DNA of 64,000 nucleotides from Sporosarcina cascadiensis (GCF_009650995.1 NZ_WHVV01000010.1:62001-126000); one strand, 5' to 3'. Shown: positions 45,197 to 57,094, numbered from the stretch's first letter. Notes: generated by a model not told the origin, from the letters alone. A program made the numbers and translations.

Positions 45197-46274
45197 AAAA
45201 TTTATCAATCAAGAGCTGACCGGCTGGATGGTGGCGAAAGGTGAGCATTCGGATATTGTGCTCTCTACGCGAATCCGTTTAGCGCGCAATTTACAAAGTC
45301 AGCTGTTTCCGATCTGTGCATCCGCAGAAGATGCGAAACAGGTCAATGAAGCTGTCGACCAGGCGGTGTCTTCAATGGAAGAACTGCATTTTGCTGGCAC
45401 AAGCATGTCTGATCTGACATTGCTGGAACGGCAAATACTTGTAGAAAAACATTTGGTGAGCCCGCAACTGATTAATCCCGAAAAATACGGTTCTGTTCTG
45501 CTTTCTGAAGATGAAACGATCAGTATCATGGTGAATGAAGAAGACCATATTCGCATTCAATGTATTTATCCCGGATTTCAAATCGAAAAGGCTTATGAAC
45601 AGGCGGATAAAGTAGACAGTGAAATCGAAAATAATCTGGACTACGCATTTGATGAGACATTCGGCTATCTGACGAGCTGTCCATCCAATACAGGTACGGG
45701 CATGCGTGCCTCTGTCATGATGCATCTGCCAGCTCTGACAATCACTAAACAGATTGAGCGGATTGTCCCGGCTATCTCCAGGCTCGGCATGGTAGTGCGC
45801 GGGAGTTATGGCGAAGGCAGTGAAGCGCTCGGTAATATTTATCAGATTTCCAATCAAACGACACTCGGTAAATCAGAAGAGGAAGTGCTGAAGGATCTCG
45901 AGAATATTTCAAAGCGTTTAATTGGTCACGAAAAGAAATCACGTGAGCTGTTGTTGGCGAAATCACAAATTCACTTGGAGAATCGCCTGTATCGTTCGCT
46001 CGGCACAATCACACATGCCAGGATCCTGCCGACAGCAGAAGCGGCGAGATGTTTGTCTGACGTCCGTTTGGGTATTGATTTAGATATCATCAAAAATATC
46101 GATATGACGATTTTGAATGAGTTGATGATATTTATGCAGCCGGGTTTCCTTCAGCAGTACGCGGGCACAGAGCTGACATCTGACGAACGTGATGTTTTCC
46201 GTGCTCAATTATTCCGTGACCGACTGAGTATTGAAAGGTCACAAACTGCTGAGTCGGACACCAATGAAACGTAA
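45186..46274 (+). CDS. mcsB: Protein arginine kinase McsB
   Basis: 362 aa. VLSTRIRLARNL, the active-site loop NEEDHIRIQ, SCPSNTGTGMRASVMMHLPAL and RGSYGEGSEALGN are the phosphagen-kinase-like motifs. It phosphorylates arginines in damaged proteins and in CtsR, marking them for ClpCP. ATG 45186 follows GGGGGTGA; the start overlaps mcsA by 11 bp. Confidence 0.96.
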   Translation: MSFEKFINQELTGWMVAKGEHSDIVLSTRIRLARNLQSQLFPICASAEDAKQVNEAVDQAVSSMEELHFAGTSMSDLTLLERQILVEKHLVSPQLINPEKYGSVLLSEDETISIMVNEEDHIRIQCIYPGFQIEKAYEQADKVDSEIENNLDYAFDETFGYLTSCPSNTGTGMRASVMMHLPALTITKQIERIVPAISRLGMVVRGSYGEGSEALGNIYQISNQTTLGKSEEEVLKDLENISKRLIGHEKKSRELLLAKSQIHLENRLYRSLGTITHARILPTAEAARCLSDVRLGIDLDIIKNIDMTILNELMIFMQPGFLQQYAGTELTSDERDVFRAQLFRDRLSIERSQTAESDTNET

Positions 46275-46313
46275 GCAAAACTTTTGCAAGAACACAGATA
46301 ACGATTTACAATT

Positions 46314-46330
46314 AATCAAATATAGTCAAA
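46314..46330 (+). promoter_or_regulatory. Second CtsR operator, upstream of clpC
   Basis: AATCAAA-TAT-AGTCAAA, followed by GTCAA, in the 185-bp gap between mcsB and clpC. It indicates that clpC has its own CtsR-controlled promoter in addition to read-through from ctsR. Confidence 0.9.
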
Positions 46331-46459
46331 GTCAATGCATGAAATACGGTTTTTTAGGAAATGTATTGAATAGGTATAGTAGTAGGCAGTAAAGCAAGGA
46401 TGCTATATGTGGCATAATATACAATATCTTTTACTTATGAAGGAAAGAGGGGAATGAAT

Positions 46460-48907
46460 ATGATGTTTAATCGATTTACACAACGTGCGCAAAAAGTTTT
46501 GCAATTGGCTCAGGAAGAGGCTATCCGTTTAAAACATGAATCTATCGGGACAGAGCATATTTTACTTGGTTTAATCCGAGAAGGCGGCGGCATCGCTGCG
46601 AAGGCACTGGAAGCGATTAATGTAAATGCGGATACGATTGAAAGAGAAGTGGAAGTGCTCGTAGGCGTAGGCTCAAAAGATGTGGGGCCCATCGTTCATT
46701 ATACACCGCGTGCGAAACGCGTCATTGAACTGTCAGTCGATGAGTCACGTAAGTTAGGTCATTCCTACATCGGTACAGAACACATTTTATTGGCCCTCAT
46801 TCGTGAAGGAGAAGGCGTTGCAGCCCGCGTTCTTAACAATGCAGGCGTCAGTCTCAATAAAGCACGTCAGCAAGTGCTCCAATTGCTCGGCAATGATGAA
46901 AGTTCAGTTGCGAATAATGCAGGGACTGCTTCAGCGGCAACACCAACGCTTGACGGTCTGGCAAGGGACTTAACAGAAATTGCACGTGAAGGTACGCTGG
47001 ATCCGGTGATCGGACGAAGCAAAGAAATTACACGTGTGATTGAAGTGCTGGCCCGCCGTACGAAAAACAACCCCGTACTTATCGGTGAACCGGGCGTCGG
47101 TAAAACAGCTATCGCAGAAGGATTGGCGCAGCAGGTCGTTAACAATGAAGTGCCGGAAATTCTTCGTGATAAGCGTGTCATGACCTTGGATATGGGGACA
47201 GTCGTTGCGGGTACGAAATACCGCGGAGAATTTGAAGACCGCATGAAAAAGGTGATGGAAGAGATTCGCCAGGCAGGAAATATCATTCTGTTCATCGACG
47301 AATTGCATACATTGATCGGCGCAGGCGGAGCGGAAGGTGCAATTGATGCATCGAATATTTTAAAACCTTCTCTTGCACGGGGAGAACTTCAGTGTATTGG
47401 AGCTACAACCTTAGATGAATACCGTAAATATATTGAAAAAGATGCAGCCCTTGAACGACGCTTCCAGCCGATCCAAGTGGATGAGCCGTCTGTAGAAGAG
47501 ACTGTCCTGATCATCAGAGGACTTCGCGATCGCTATGAAGCACATCACCGTGTGAAAATTACGGATGAGGCAGTGGAAGCGGCTGCAAAAATGTCAGACC
47601 GTTATATTTCTGACCGTTTCTTACCAGATAAAGCGATTGATCTTATCGATGAAGCAGGATCAAAAGTCCGTCTTCGCTCCTATACAACACCTCCAAACCT
47701 GAAAGAGCTGGAAGTGAAGCTGGAAGCAATCCGCTCCGAGAAGAATGCGGCGGTTCAAAGCCAAGAGTTTGAAAAAGCAGCATCTTACCGTGATACGGAG
47801 CAAAAGATGAAGGAAGAGCTGGAGACGACGAAAGCGGCTTGGAAAGAAAAGCAAGGCCAGACCGAGTCTGAAGTTACAGTCAATGATATTGCGGCAGTTG
47901 TCGCTATGTGGACGGGTATCCCGGTCGATAAGATCGCCGAAACCGAGTCAGCCAAACTTCTGAAAATGGAAGAGATTCTGCATGAGCGGGTTATCGGCCA
48001 GAACGAAGCGGTCGTGGCGATTTCGAAAGCGATCCGCCGTGCGCGCGCCGGTTTGAAAGACCCGAAACGTCCGATTGGTTCCTTTATCTTCCTCGGTCCA
48101 ACCGGTGTAGGTAAAACGGAATTGGCCCGTGCGCTCGCTGAAGTGATGTTCGGAGATGAAGATGCGATGATTCGCATCGATATGTCCGAGTATATGGAAA
48201 AACATGCGACGTCCCGTTTGGTCGGTTCACCTCCGGGTTATGTAGGTTATGAAGAAGGCGGCCAGCTGACAGAGAAAGTTCGCCGCAAGCCATACTCCGT
48301 TGTACTGCTCGATGAAATTGAAAAAGCGCACCCGGATGTTTTTAATATCTTGCTTCAAGTATTGGAAGACGGACGCTTAACCGATTCTAAAGGCCGTACA
48401 GTAGACTTCCGCAACACCGTTATGATTATGACATCAAATGTCGGGGCTACGGAGTTGAAGAAAAATCGTTATGTCGGCTTTAATATAAATGGCGGAGAAT
48501 CTGATTACGCGGATATGAAGGAAAAGATGCTTGCTGAACTGAAGAAAACATTCAGACCTGAATTCCTTAACCGTGTAGATGACATGATTGTTTTCCATTC
48601 ATTAGAAAAAGATCACTTGCGTCAGATTGTTAGCTTAATGTCTGATGATCTTGCGAAGCGGCTCGCTGAACAGGATATCGAATTAGTCTTGACGGAAGTT
48701 GCGAAAGACAAGATCACGGAGGAAGGATATGATCCGGAATACGGAGCCCGTCCATTGCGCCGTGCTTTGCAGAAACATGTCGAGGACCGATTGTCTGAAG
48801 AATTACTTGAAGGAAAAGTGCTGACAGGCGAAAAAGTCGTCATTGATGTAGAAGATGATAAATTCATTGTGCGGACTGAAAATAAGACCGAAGTTGTACA
48901 AAATTAA
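46460..48907 (+). CDS. clpC: ClpC AAA+ unfoldase
   Basis: 815 aa. N-terminal repeat domain (residues 1-145), AAA-1 with Walker A GEPGVGKT and Walker B LFIDE, a middle domain with UVR motif ([18 protein letters not shown]), AAA-2 with [10 protein letters not shown] and [13 protein letters not shown], and a C-terminal clamp. It unfolds arginine-phosphorylated and adaptor-delivered proteins for Clp[13 protein letters not shown] is the usual start, fixed by GGAAAGAGGGG. Confidence 0.97.
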   Translation: MMFNRFTQRAQKVLQLAQEEAIRLKHESIGTEHILLGLIREGGGIAAKALEAINVNADTIEREVEVLVGVGSKDVGPIVHYTPRAKRVIELSVDESRKLGHSYIGTEHILLALIREGEGVAARVLNNAGVSLNKARQQVLQLLGNDESSVANNAGTASAATPTLDGLARDLTEIAREGTLDPVIGRSKEITRVIEVLARRTKNNPVLIGEPGVGKTAIAEGLAQQVVNNEVPEILRDKRVMTLDMGTVVAGTKYRGEFEDRMKKVMEEIRQAGNIILFIDELHTLIGAGGAEGAIDASNILKPSLARGELQCIGATTLDEYRKYIEKDAALERRFQPIQVDEPSVEETVLIIRGLRDRYEAHHRVKITDEAVEAAAKMSDRYISDRFLPDKAIDLIDEAGSKVRLRSYTTPPNLKELEVKLEAIRSEKNAAVQSQEFEKAASYRDTEQKMKEELETTKAAWKEKQGQTESEVTVNDIAAVVAMWTGIPVDKIAETESAKLLKMEEILHERVIGQNEAVVAISKAIRRARAGLKDPKRPIGSFIFLGPTGVGKTELARALAEVMFGDEDAMIRIDMSEYMEKHATSRLVGSPPGYVGYEEGGQLTEKVRRKPYSVVLLDEIEKAHPDVFNILLQVLEDGRLTDSKGRTVDFRNTVMIMTSNVGATELKKNRYVGFNINGGESDYADMKEKMLAELKKTFRPEFLNRVDDMIVFHSLEKDHLRQIVSLMSDDLAKRLAEQDIELVLTEVAKDKITEEGYDPEYGARPLRRALQKHVEDRLSEELLEGKVLTGEKVVIDVEDDKFIVRTENKTEVVQN

Positions 48908-48989
48908 TGTAAAGAAAAATTGTGATAGCTCGCTCGCTTAGTTTTTTAAAAGCGCAGCGAGCTGTCCTTTTCGTATGGGGAGAGAACAT

Positions 48990-50360
48990 ATGGCTAAACG
49001 CAAATCGAAATTTATGTGCCGCTCCTGCGGCTATGAATCACCGAAGTGGATGGGCCGCTGTCCGGGCTGCGGTGAATGGAACACGATGGATGAAGAAGTA
49101 GAAATCGTACAGAAAGGACCGCGCGCTGCGTTCCAGCATGGAGACAGAGTGAAGCAAAAAGCGCTCCCGATCAGCGCGGTCGAAACAGTGGAAGAACCTC
49201 GTGTGAAGACAGAGCTGAATGAACTGAACCGCGTATTAGGCGGAGGGATTGTCCCGGGTTCGCTCATCTTAATTGGCGGAGATCCGGGGATAGGAAAATC
49301 TACGCTTTTGCTGCAAGTGTCTTCCTTGCTCGCTAATCAGCAAGAGCGTGTGTTGTATATATCGGGTGAGGAGTCGATCAGGCAGACGAAACTGCGTGCC
49401 GAGAGACTGGGTGTTAAATCGGATGAACTGTATATTTACGCTGAAACAGATCTCGGCATGATCCACGAAACAATAGATGATGTAAAACCAAAATTCATCA
49501 TTGTGGACTCCATCCAGACGGTGCATCATCCCGAAGTAACTTCAGCACCGGGCAGTGTGTCACAGGTCAGGGAGTGTACAGCCGAACTGATGCGTATTGC
49601 GAAAACGCAGAACATCGCCATCTTCCTTGTGGGACACGTAACGAAAGATGGACAGATTGCAGGTCCGCGTCTGCTGGAGCATATGGTGGATACCGTTTTG
49701 TATTTCGAAGGCGAGCGCCATCACACATACCGGATTTTGCGCAGTGTGAAAAACCGTTTTGGTTCAACCAATGAAATTGCAATTTTTGAAATGCTGCAGT
49801 CCGGTTTAAAAGAAGTGCTGAATCCGTCGGAACTATTTTTACGTGAAAGGTCACAGGGTGGGGGCGGTTCAACGGTTGTTGCTTCAATGGAAGGGACGCG
49901 GCCGATATTAGTGGAAATTCAGGCACTGATTACACCTTCAAGCTTCAATTATCCAAAACGGATGGCGACCGGAATCGACCAAAACCGTGTGTCGCTGCTA
50001 ATGGCGGTACTGGAAAAGCGAGCCGGCATGATGCTGCAGACGCAGGACGCGTATATTAAGGTTGCGGGCGGGGTGAAATTAGACGAGCCCGCCATTGATT
50101 TGGCAGTCTTGCTGAGCATCGTCTCAAGCTATCGGGATACTGCGGTCGGCATTGGTGATTGTTTTATTGGAGAAGTGGGGTTAACGGGTGAGGTTAGAAG
50201 GGTATCGAGAATAGAACAGCGAGTTACGGAGGCTGCGAAACTTGGATTTGACCGCGTGATTATGCCTGCTTCCAATATGGGCGGCTGGGATATTCCGCCG
50301 GGCATTCAGGTGGTAGGTGTAGAAACGATATCGGAAGCACTTGGTATGGCATTTAAGTAA
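48990..50360 (+). CDS. radA: DNA repair protein RadA (Sms)
   Basis: 456 aa. N-terminal zinc finger [18 protein letters not shown], RecA-like core with Walker [11 protein letters not shown], the RadA-specific KNRFGSTNE, and a C-terminal Lon-protease-like domain ([17 protein letters not shown]). It extends D-loops in recombination and repair. ATG 48990 follows GGGGAGAG. In Bacillus the next gene is disA; here it is not. Confidence 0.97.
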   Translation: MAKRKSKFMCRSCGYESPKWMGRCPGCGEWNTMDEEVEIVQKGPRAAFQHGDRVKQKALPISAVETVEEPRVKTELNELNRVLGGGIVPGSLILIGGDPGIGKSTLLLQVSSLLANQQERVLYISGEESIRQTKLRAERLGVKSDELYIYAETDLGMIHETIDDVKPKFIIVDSIQTVHHPEVTSAPGSVSQVRECTAELMRIAKTQNIAIFLVGHVTKDGQIAGPRLLEHMVDTVLYFEGERHHTYRILRSVKNRFGSTNEIAIFEMLQSGLKEVLNPSELFLRERSQGGGGSTVVASMEGTRPILVEIQALITPSSFNYPKRMATGIDQNRVSLLMAVLEKRAGMMLQTQDAYIKVAGGVKLDEPAIDLAVLLSIVSSYRDTAVGIGDCFIGEVGLTGEVRRVSRIEQRVTEAAKLGFDRVIMPASNMGGWDIPPGIQVVGVETISEALGMAFK

Positions 50361-50489
50361 AGAAACTTTTATCCGTATAAATTGTCCTAGTAAGAGGAGT
50401 GAGGAATTATCAGAAATTCCTCACTTAACCTAAGCGGCTTGCTGCAATTCGTTGTATACTATGTAGAAAGGAAAAGGAGGTGGAAGAAA

Positions 50490-51581
50490 ATGTTGAAAAG
50501 AGTAGTCCAATTATCTTTCTTGCTAATCGGAGGAACACTCGGTGTATTATTTTTACCGTACTTATTTGCCATGTTTGCATTCACGTCGCGTCCTATGATA
50601 GAAAACGCATATGTAGAAGCGATTTTAGGAGCGGTCATTCTATTTTTATTCAGCTTATTTTTAACCGAGCCGATTGTGAACTTTATTAAATGGATAGAAG
50701 AAAGACTATTGAAAGCACCGATTATGGACTTATTGTTCGGAACGGTCGGGCTCATCGTGGGACTGAGTGTGGCATTCTTAGTAAGTTTTGGCCTGAACGC
50801 AATGGAAATACCTGTTTTTTCTGCGGTACTTCCTATCTTGCTGTCGATTCTTCTAGGCTATTTGGGTTTCCAGGTCGGCTTTAAAAAGTGGGAGGAGTTC
50901 ATCAACGCATTCTCCAATCTGCGCAGCACCAATACAAAGAAGAAAGAAGCGGCAGATGCAGCTGATGCTCCTGCGCCGCAGAAGGACGTCTATAAACTGC
51001 TTGATACAAGCGTCATCATTGATGGACGCATTGCAGATATCGCGGCGACAGGTTTTTTGCAGGGAATACTGGTTGTGCCTCAGTTCGTACTGACAGAGCT
51101 TCAGCATATTGCAGATTCCTCGGATACGCTGAAACGTACAAAAGGAAGACGCGGTCTGGATATTCTGAAACGGCTGCAAAACGACGATGGACCGACAGTC
51201 TTGATTACGGATGAAGATTTCAATGACGTGGCGGAAGTAGACTTGAAATTAGTGAAACTGGCAAAGAAAATGGAAGGCCTTGTCGTGACAAACGACTTTA
51301 ACCTGAATAAAGTTTCGGATCTGCACGGTGTGGCGGTATTGAATATCAATGATCTCGCCAACGCGGTAAAGCCTGTGGTTATTCCGGGAGAAGAAATGCA
51401 TGTGGTCGTCATTAAAGACGGCAAAGAGCATAATCAGGGGGTCGCGTACCTGGATGACGGCACGATGATTGTCATCGAAGACGGCAGATCGTATATTGGT
51501 CAGGCAATAGATGTCGTGGTGACAAGCGTTCTTCAGACATCTGCCGGAAGAATGATTTTTGCAAAACCGAAGGGCCGGTAA
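50490..51581 (+). CDS. yacL: PIN/TRAM-domain membrane protein (YacL)
   Basis: 363 aa. Four N-terminal membrane spans (to about residue 140), a linker with KKKEAADAADAPAPQ, a PIN nuclease-like domain with conserved acids (LLDTSVIIDGRIADI, TNDFNLNKV) and a C-terminal TRAM domain (VIPGEEMHVVVIKDGKE). Probably RNA-binding; exact role unknown. AAAAGGAGGTGG precedes the ATG at 50490. It follows radA directly. Confidence 0.92.
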   Translation: MLKRVVQLSFLLIGGTLGVLFLPYLFAMFAFTSRPMIENAYVEAILGAVILFLFSLFLTEPIVNFIKWIEERLLKAPIMDLLFGTVGLIVGLSVAFLVSFGLNAMEIPVFSAVLPILLSILLGYLGFQVGFKKWEEFINAFSNLRSTNTKKKEAADAADAPAPQKDVYKLLDTSVIIDGRIADIAATGFLQGILVVPQFVLTELQHIADSSDTLKRTKGRRGLDILKRLQNDDGPTVLITDEDFNDVAEVDLKLVKLAKKMEGLVVTNDFNLNKVSDLHGVAVLNINDLANAVKPVVIPGEEMHVVVIKDGKEHNQGVAYLDDGTMIVIEDGRSYIGQAIDVVVTSVLQTSAGRMIFAKPKGR

Positions 51582-51608
51582 TCCGGCTGCAGAAAGCAGA
51601 GGGAAAAT

Positions 51609-52289
51609 GTGAACTATACCGTAATGATTCCGGCTGCAGGAAGCGGCAAGCGGATGGGAGCCGGACAAAACAAACTCTTTTTGGAGATTGGCGGAAAATC
51701 CATTCTCTATCATACAGTCAGCGTTTTTCAGGAAGATCCGCACTGTGAGGAAATCATCATTGCGGTGAAACCCGACGAACAGGCGGCAATTCAAGAGATA
51801 CTCGAATGCAATGGCAGTGTAAAAGCTGTTACCTTTGCAGAAGGTGGCGGCGAACGGCAAGACAGCGTAGCGGCGTGTATAGCAGCTTATAAAGGCAACG
51901 GCATTGTGCTCGTCCATGATGCCGCCAGACCTTTCCTTGATTCTTCTGTTATTCGGGAGCTGGTCAGCACAGCGAATGAAACGGGAGCGGCCATCGCGGC
52001 TGTCCGGGCGAAAGATACCATTAAACTAGCTGAAAACGGCACGGTGCAGCAAACTTTGAACCGTGAAAATCTCTGGCTTGTACAGACACCGCAGGCATTT
52101 CAGTATGACGTGCTGAAAAATGCCTCAGACTCTGCGATTCACGACGGCTTTTTGGGAACGGATGAGTCGATGCTGGTGGAACGGTCCGGTCACGGGGTGA
52201 GTGTTGTGGAAGGTTCGTATGATAATGTAAAAATGACAACCCAGGAAGATCTCGCAATCGGCGAAATCCTGCTGGCAAGAAGAAAGTAG
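51609..52289 (+). CDS. ispD: 2-C-methyl-D-erythritol 4-phosphate cytidylyltransferase
   Basis: 226 aa, MEP-pathway step 3. [18 protein letters not shown] (nucleotide loop), [19 protein letters not shown] and the TPQAF and TDESMLVE motifs are complete. GTG start after AGAGGGAAAA. Followed 13 bp later by ispF. Confidence 0.95.
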   Translation: MNYTVMIPAAGSGKRMGAGQNKLFLEIGGKSILYHTVSVFQEDPHCEEIIIAVKPDEQAAIQEILECNGSVKAVTFAEGGGERQDSVAACIAAYKGNGIVLVHDAARPFLDSSVIRELVSTANETGAAIAAVRAKDTIKLAENGTVQQTLNRENLWLVQTPQAFQYDVLKNASDSAIHDGFLGTDESMLVERSGHGVSVVEGSYDNVKMTTQEDLAIGEILLARRK

Positions 52290-52302
52290 GAGGAATCACC
52301 TC

Positions 52303-52782
52303 ATGTTTCGAATTGGACAAGGTTTTGATGTACACGCATTCGCGGAAGGCAGACCACTCATTATCGGAGGCATTACGATCCCGCATACAAGAGGTTTAAT
52401 CGGCCACTCTGACGCAGATGTTCTGCTGCATACGGTAACGGACGCGGCGCTTGGAGCGATCGGGAAAGTGGATATCGGGACGCATTTCCCTGATACAGAC
52501 GACGCATTTAAAGATGCAGATTCAGCTTTGCTTCTGGAAAAGGTATGGCAGATGGTCAAAGAAGAAGGCTATCGCCTTGGTAATATTGACTGTACGATCA
52601 TTGCCCAAAAACCGAAGATGGCTCCGTATATCGGTGACATCCGAACGCGCGTAGCGGAATTGCTCGAAGCAGATCTGTCACAGGTCAATGTGAAAGCAAC
52701 CACTACTGAACGTTTAGGTTTCCCCGGGCGTGAAGAAGGGATCGCTGCAATGGCGACGATCCTGTTAATGAAAAACGATTGA
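52303..52782 (+). CDS. ispF: 2-C-methyl-D-erythritol 2,4-cyclodiphosphate synthase
   Basis: 159 aa, MEP-pathway step 5. The metal ligands are in GQGFDVHAF and [32 protein letters not shown] and [19 protein letters not shown] complete the trimeric active site. AGGAGGAATCACC precedes the ATG. Confidence 0.96.
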   Translation: MFRIGQGFDVHAFAEGRPLIIGGITIPHTRGLIGHSDADVLLHTVTDAALGAIGKVDIGTHFPDTDDAFKDADSALLLEKVWQMVKEEGYRLGNIDCTIIAQKPKMAPYIGDIRTRVAELLEADLSQVNVKATTTERLGFPGREEGIAAMATILLMKND

Positions 52783-52846
52783 CTTTCAAAATAGAGATGA
52801 CGATGATAAAATAATAAGCAATTAATCCAGAACGGAGAGGTACAAT

Positions 52847-54307
52847 ATGACACAAGAAGTGCGAGTGCGTTATGCACCGAGTCCAACAGGCCAATTACAT
52901 ATCGGCGGTGCAAGGACTGCGTTATTTAATTATTTATATGCCCGCCATTACGACGGCAAATTTATTATTCGAATTGAGGATACAGATACGGAGCGCAATA
53001 TCGAGAGCGGTGAGCTGTCACAGCTTGAAAATCTGACTTGGCTCGGCATCCATCATGATGAATCGATTGATATCGGTGGAGAATACGGTCCGTACCGCCA
53101 AACAGAACGTCTGGACCTTTATAAGAAATATGCAGATGAAATGCTTGAAAAAGGCCATGCCTATAAATGTTTCTGTACGCCCGAAGAGCTGGAAGCGAAA
53201 CGTGATGCACAAAAAGCTTCCGGTATTGCAGCGCCAATGTATGATGGAACATGCAGACATCTGACAGCTGAAGAAGTTGCGGAGAAAGAAGCGGCTGGAA
53301 TGACTTACAGCATCCGTATGCGTGTGCCGGAAAATATAACATATACGATTGAAGATTTAGTCCGCGGTGTAGTAACGTTTGAATCTAAAGATATCGGCGA
53401 CTGGGTAATGGTCAAGACAAACGGTATCCCTACGTATAATTTTGCAGTAGTAGTGGATGATCACCTGATGAAGATTTCCCATGTATTCCGTGGTGAGGAG
53501 CATTTAACGAATACACCGAAACAGCTGATGATCTTTGATGTATTCGGCTGGGAACATCCTCAGTTCGGCCACATGACACTGATCGTTAATGAAGACCGCA
53601 AGAAGCTCTCAAAACGTGATGAATCGATCATTCAGTTCATTTCGCAATATAAAGAGTTAGGCTATTTGCCAGAAGCGATGTTCAACTTCTTCGCTCTGCT
53701 TGGCTGGTCTCCGGGTGGTGAGGAAGAGATCTTCTCACATGATGAATTAGTGAGACTCTTTGATGAAACCCGTCTTTCTAAATCACCATCTATGTTTGAT
53801 ACGAATAAACTGACGTGGGTGAACAACCAATACATTAAAAAGCTGTCGCTGGAAGAAGTGATCGATCTAACGCTGCCTCACTTGCAGGCTGCAGGTCTTG
53901 TGCCAGAGAAAATGTCGGAACAAGAACAGACATGGGTACATGACTTGATTGCGTTATATCAAGGCCAATTAAGTTTTGGCGCTGAAATCGTCGACTTATC
54001 CGCCCAGTTCTTCCAGGACACTGTTGAATATGATGAACAAGCGACTGAAATTTTGTCGGGTGAACAAGTACCTGAAGTCATGGCTTCATTGAAGAATCAA
54101 TTAGAGACTTTAGAAGTATTCGATGCGCCGTCTATTAAGGCAGCCATTAAAGCAGTTCAAAAAGAAACGGGTCATAAAGGCAAGAATTTATTCATGCCGG
54201 TCCGTGTCGTAGCCACAGGCCAGACATCAGGACCTGAGCTGCCCGACGCAATTGCGCTGATCGGAAAAGAAAAGATCCTTCAGCGTGTCGAAAAATTTGC
54301 AAAATAA
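52847..54307 (+). CDS. gltX: Glutamyl-tRNA synthetase
   Basis: 486 aa class I synthetase. HIGH-like [25 protein letters not shown]-like KLSKRDESI, and a C-terminal anticodon-binding region. [13 protein letters not shown] is the zinc-like insert, as in Bacillus enzymes. In Bacillales it usually charges both tRNA-Glu and tRNA-Gln, the latter then corrected by GatCAB. CGGAGAGGTAC precedes the ATG. Confidence 0.96.
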   Translation: MTQEVRVRYAPSPTGQLHIGGARTALFNYLYARHYDGKFIIRIEDTDTERNIESGELSQLENLTWLGIHHDESIDIGGEYGPYRQTERLDLYKKYADEMLEKGHAYKCFCTPEELEAKRDAQKASGIAAPMYDGTCRHLTAEEVAEKEAAGMTYSIRMRVPENITYTIEDLVRGVVTFESKDIGDWVMVKTNGIPTYNFAVVVDDHLMKISHVFRGEEHLTNTPKQLMIFDVFGWEHPQFGHMTLIVNEDRKKLSKRDESIIQFISQYKELGYLPEAMFNFFALLGWSPGGEEEIFSHDELVRLFDETRLSKSPSMFDTNKLTWVNNQYIKKLSLEEVIDLTLPHLQAAGLVPEKMSEQEQTWVHDLIALYQGQLSFGAEIVDLSAQFFQDTVEYDEQATEILSGEQVPEVMASLKNQLETLEVFDAPSIKAAIKAVQKETGHKGKNLFMPVRVVATGQTSGPELPDAIALIGKEKILQRVEKFAK

Positions 54308-54313
54308 TCAATA

Positions 54314-54341
54314 TTGACATTTCATCTGTTTTGTGTAAAAT
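54314..54341 (+). promoter_or_regulatory. Promoter of the cysES leader
   Basis: TTGACA, 16 bp, TAAAAT, just after the gltX stop and directly before the T-box leader. Confidence 0.8.
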
Positions 54342-54359
54342 GGACATAATATGAAACTT

Positions 54360-54600
54360 CATAGTAAAGCGTTGAGAAGGAAAGTACATGTTGAATGCTC
54401 TGCAGAGAGGGTCACCAAGGCTGCAAGTGACCTGAGTAAATTCAAAATGGAAATGCACCTTTGAGCGATGAGCTGAAATTTGAGTAGGCCATACGTTTTG
54501 TCTGCGTTAAAGACTTTAAGCGGGAAGATACAATCTTCCAAGCGGAGTGGAACCACGCAACCAATGCGTCTCTGTCATCAATTGACAGGGGCGTTTTTTA
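54360..54600 (+). ncRNA. T-box leader of cysE-cysS (probably tRNA-Cys sensing)
   Basis: Stem I region starts around GCGTTGAGAAGG, and the conserved T-box core GAGTGGAACCACG is at 54545-54557. It is followed by a terminator (GCGTCTCTGTCA paired with TTGACAGGGGCG, then TTTTTT, 54566-54599). Position between gltX and cysE-cysS matches Bacillus, where uncharged tRNA-Cys allows read-through. The specifier codon was not resolved by eye. Confidence 0.93.
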
Positions 54601-54605
54601 TTTGC

Positions 54606-54965
54606 AAAAGCGGAAAGCGCCGCTTAGCCTCGACAGGCGTTGGAGGTCTTACCAAAAAGGCGTCCTTTGCCTTTCTGGTAAGACCGAAACGACCCGAGAG
54701 GCTGGCGCTTGCAGCTGGATGAAACAAAAGCGGAAAGCGCCGCTTAGCCTCGACAGGCGTTGGAGGACTTAAAAATAAAGGCGTCCTTTGCCTTTATCTT
54801 TAAGTTCGAAACGACCCGAGAGGCTGGCGCTTGCAGCTGGATGAAACAAAAGCGGAAAGCGGCTGTTCAGAGGCGGCAGGCATAAGGCGAAGATGCGAAG
54901 CGGCCTTCTGTGCCGCACGGCAGCTTTGACTTATGACCCGAGCCTCTAGCCGCTTGCGAAGAAAC
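54606..54965 (+). repeat. Three tandem ~120-bp hairpin repeats
   Basis: Copies at 54606-54725, 54726-54847 and 54848-54965 each begin AAAAGCGGAAAGCG and end GGATGAAAC or GAAGAAAC. Copies 1 and 2 share an outer stem (AGCGCC and AGCCTC pairing with GAGGCT and GGCGCT), but their tip stems differ and still pair: GGTCTTACCA/TGGTAAGACC versus ACTTAAA/TTTAAGT. Copy 3 has a different outer stem that also pairs. The compensatory changes indicate selection for structure. Confidence 0.88.
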
Positions 54966-55034
54966 AAAACGTATAAAGTATAAAACCGCTGACAGCCAGA
55001 TATATTCAATAAAGAAGAAAAAGGGGGAAGTTCA

Positions 55035-55709
55035 TTGTTCAAACGTATGAAAGAAGATATCCATTGCATTTTCGGGCAGGATCCGGCTGCCCGCAGCACA
55101 TTTGAAGTAGTGCTGACATATTCGGGTTTGCATGCAATTTGGGCACATCGCATCGCGCATGCTCTCTATAAGAGAAATCTTCGTTTTCTGGCAAGAGTCG
55201 TTTCGCAGGCAAGCAGATTTTTCACGGGAATCGAAATTCATCCCGGTGCCGTGATTGGCAGACGTCTGTTTATAGACCATGGGATGGGGATAGTTATCGG
55301 CGAGACTTGTGAAATCGGCGATGATGTTACCCTGTATCAAGGAGTCACGCTGGGCGGAACGGGGAAAGAAGGCGGGAAGCGCCATCCGACTTTGGAGAAT
55401 AATGTACTGGTGGCATCCGGTGCAAAAGTTCTTGGTTCGATCACGATTGGTGAAAACAGTAAGGTAGGTGCAGGTTCGGTTATTTTGAAAGAAGTTCCGC
55501 CCAATTCTACTGTAGTCGGGATTCCGGGTAAAGTCGTTATTTCCAACGGTATCAGAATGAAAGAGCGGTTAGACCACAGTCTGCCCGATCCGGTGGCAGA
55601 TGAGTTTAAGCGGCTGGAGAAAAAAATAGAAGAATTGCAGCTGCGGACACAAGAGCTGGAATCAACTAATGGAAAAAAGGGAGATTTACATGAGCATACA
55701 ACTTTATAA
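55035..55709 (+). CDS. cysE: Serine O-acetyltransferase
   Basis: 224 aa. First step from serine to cysteine. N-terminal helical DQDPAARS-like region ([31 protein letters not shown]), then left-handed beta-helix hexapeptide repeats with [22 protein letters not shown] and [12 protein letters not shown]. The start is a TTG after AAGGGGGAAG. It is under the T-box, with about 70 bp between the last hairpin repeat and the start. Confidence 0.94.
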   Translation: MFKRMKEDIHCIFGQDPAARSTFEVVLTYSGLHAIWAHRIAHALYKRNLRFLARVVSQASRFFTGIEIHPGAVIGRRLFIDHGMGIVIGETCEIGDDVTLYQGVTLGGTGKEGGKRHPTLENNVLVASGAKVLGSITIGENSKVGAGSVILKEVPPNSTVVGIPGKVVISNGIRMKERLDHSLPDPVADEFKRLEKKIEELQLRTQELESTNGKKGDLHEHTTL

Positions 55710-57090
55710 TACGTTGACGCGCAAGAAAGAAAAGTTTGTTCCGATTGAAGAAGGAAAGGTCAAGATGTACGTCTGCGGCCCGACAGTTTACAACTATATT
55801 CACATCGGAAACGCTCGTCCGGTTATCGCATTTGACACAGTCCGCCGCTACTTAGAATACCGCGGATATGAAGTGAATTATGTTTCAAATTTTACAGATG
55901 TAGACGATAAAATCATCAATGCCGCAAAAGAGTTAAATGAAGAAGTAGGCGAATTAACAGAGCGGTTCATCGAAGCTTATTTTGAAGATATAGGCGCACT
56001 TGGCTGCGAAAGAGCGACTGCGCACCCTCGCGTTACAGAGCATATGGATGAAATTGTAGAGTTTATTGGGATTCTGATCGATAAAGGCTTTGCTTACGAA
56101 TCAAATGGGGATGTCTATTTCCATACGCGGGAGTTTGACGGCTATGGCAAGCTATCCCATCAATCGATAGATGAGTTAAAGGTTGGAGCCAGAGTGGAAG
56201 AAAATGCTATTAAGACCGATCCTCTGGACTTTGCACTGTGGAAATCAGCGAAAGAAGGAGAAATATCCTGGAGCAGTCCATGGGGGGAAGGGCGTCCGGG
56301 CTGGCATATTGAATGTTCCGTCATGGCAAGAGAGTTGCTAGGAGATACAATCGATATCCACGCCGGCGGTCAGGATTTAACATTCCCTCATCACGAAAAC
56401 GAAATCGCGCAGTCGGAAGCAGCTACAGGCAAGACGTTTGCGAATTATTGGATGCATAACGGCTATATCAATATTGACAATGAAAAGATGTCAAAGTCTC
56501 TTGGGAACTTCATTTTCGTTCACGATATCCGTAAACAAATTGATCCGAAAATACTTCGCTTCTTTATGTTGTCTGTCCACTACCGGCATCCTGTCAACTT
56601 TGCGCAGGAATTAGTAGAAAGTGCTGCAAACGGACTGGAGCGCATTGAGACGGCATATGCGAATCTCAAGCACCGCCTGACAATTTCAGCTGATTTAGGT
56701 GAGGGTCAGCAGTCCTGGCTGAACACTATTCAGGAACAAGTGACTGCATTTGAAACGGCTATGGATGACGACTTCAATACTGCGAATGCTATTGCGGCTG
56801 TATTTGAACTGACGAAACAGGCGAACGTATATTTATTGGAGAAAAATACTGACCGTCAAGTTTTGCAGAAATTCATTGAGACGTTTGATCAACTGATGGG
56901 CGTTCTCGGCTTGCCGTTTGCAGATGTGGAAGAACTGGTGGATGCAGAAGTAGACGCATTGATTCAGGAACGATTAGAAGCTAGAAAAAATCGCGACTTC
57001 GCAAGATCAGATGAAATCCGAGATGAACTGAAGGCGAAGGGTATTGTGCTGGAAGATACAGCACAAGGAACTCGCTGGAAAAGAGGGTAA
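55690..57090 (+). CDS. cysS: Cysteinyl-tRNA synthetase
   Basis: 466 aa class I synthetase. Zinc ligands in [19 protein letters not shown] (also the HIGH motif), [10 protein letters not shown] and [26 protein letters not shown] is intact. ATG 55690 follows AAAAAGGGAGA and overlaps the cysE end by 20 bp. Shares T-box control with cysE. Confidence 0.97.
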   Translation: MSIQLYNTLTRKKEKFVPIEEGKVKMYVCGPTVYNYIHIGNARPVIAFDTVRRYLEYRGYEVNYVSNFTDVDDKIINAAKELNEEVGELTERFIEAYFEDIGALGCERATAHPRVTEHMDEIVEFIGILIDKGFAYESNGDVYFHTREFDGYGKLSHQSIDELKVGARVEENAIKTDPLDFALWKSAKEGEISWSSPWGEGRPGWHIECSVMARELLGDTIDIHAGGQDLTFPHHENEIAQSEAATGKTFANYWMHNGYINIDNEKMSKSLGNFIFVHDIRKQIDPKILRFFMLSVHYRHPVNFAQELVESAANGLERIETAYANLKHRLTISADLGEGQQSWLNTIQEQVTAFETAMDDDFNTANAIAAVFELTKQANVYLLEKNTDRQVLQKFIETFDQLMGVLGLPFADVEELVDAEVDALIQERLEARKNRDFARSDEIRDELKAKGIVLEDTAQGTRWKRG

Positions 57091-57094
57091 TTTC

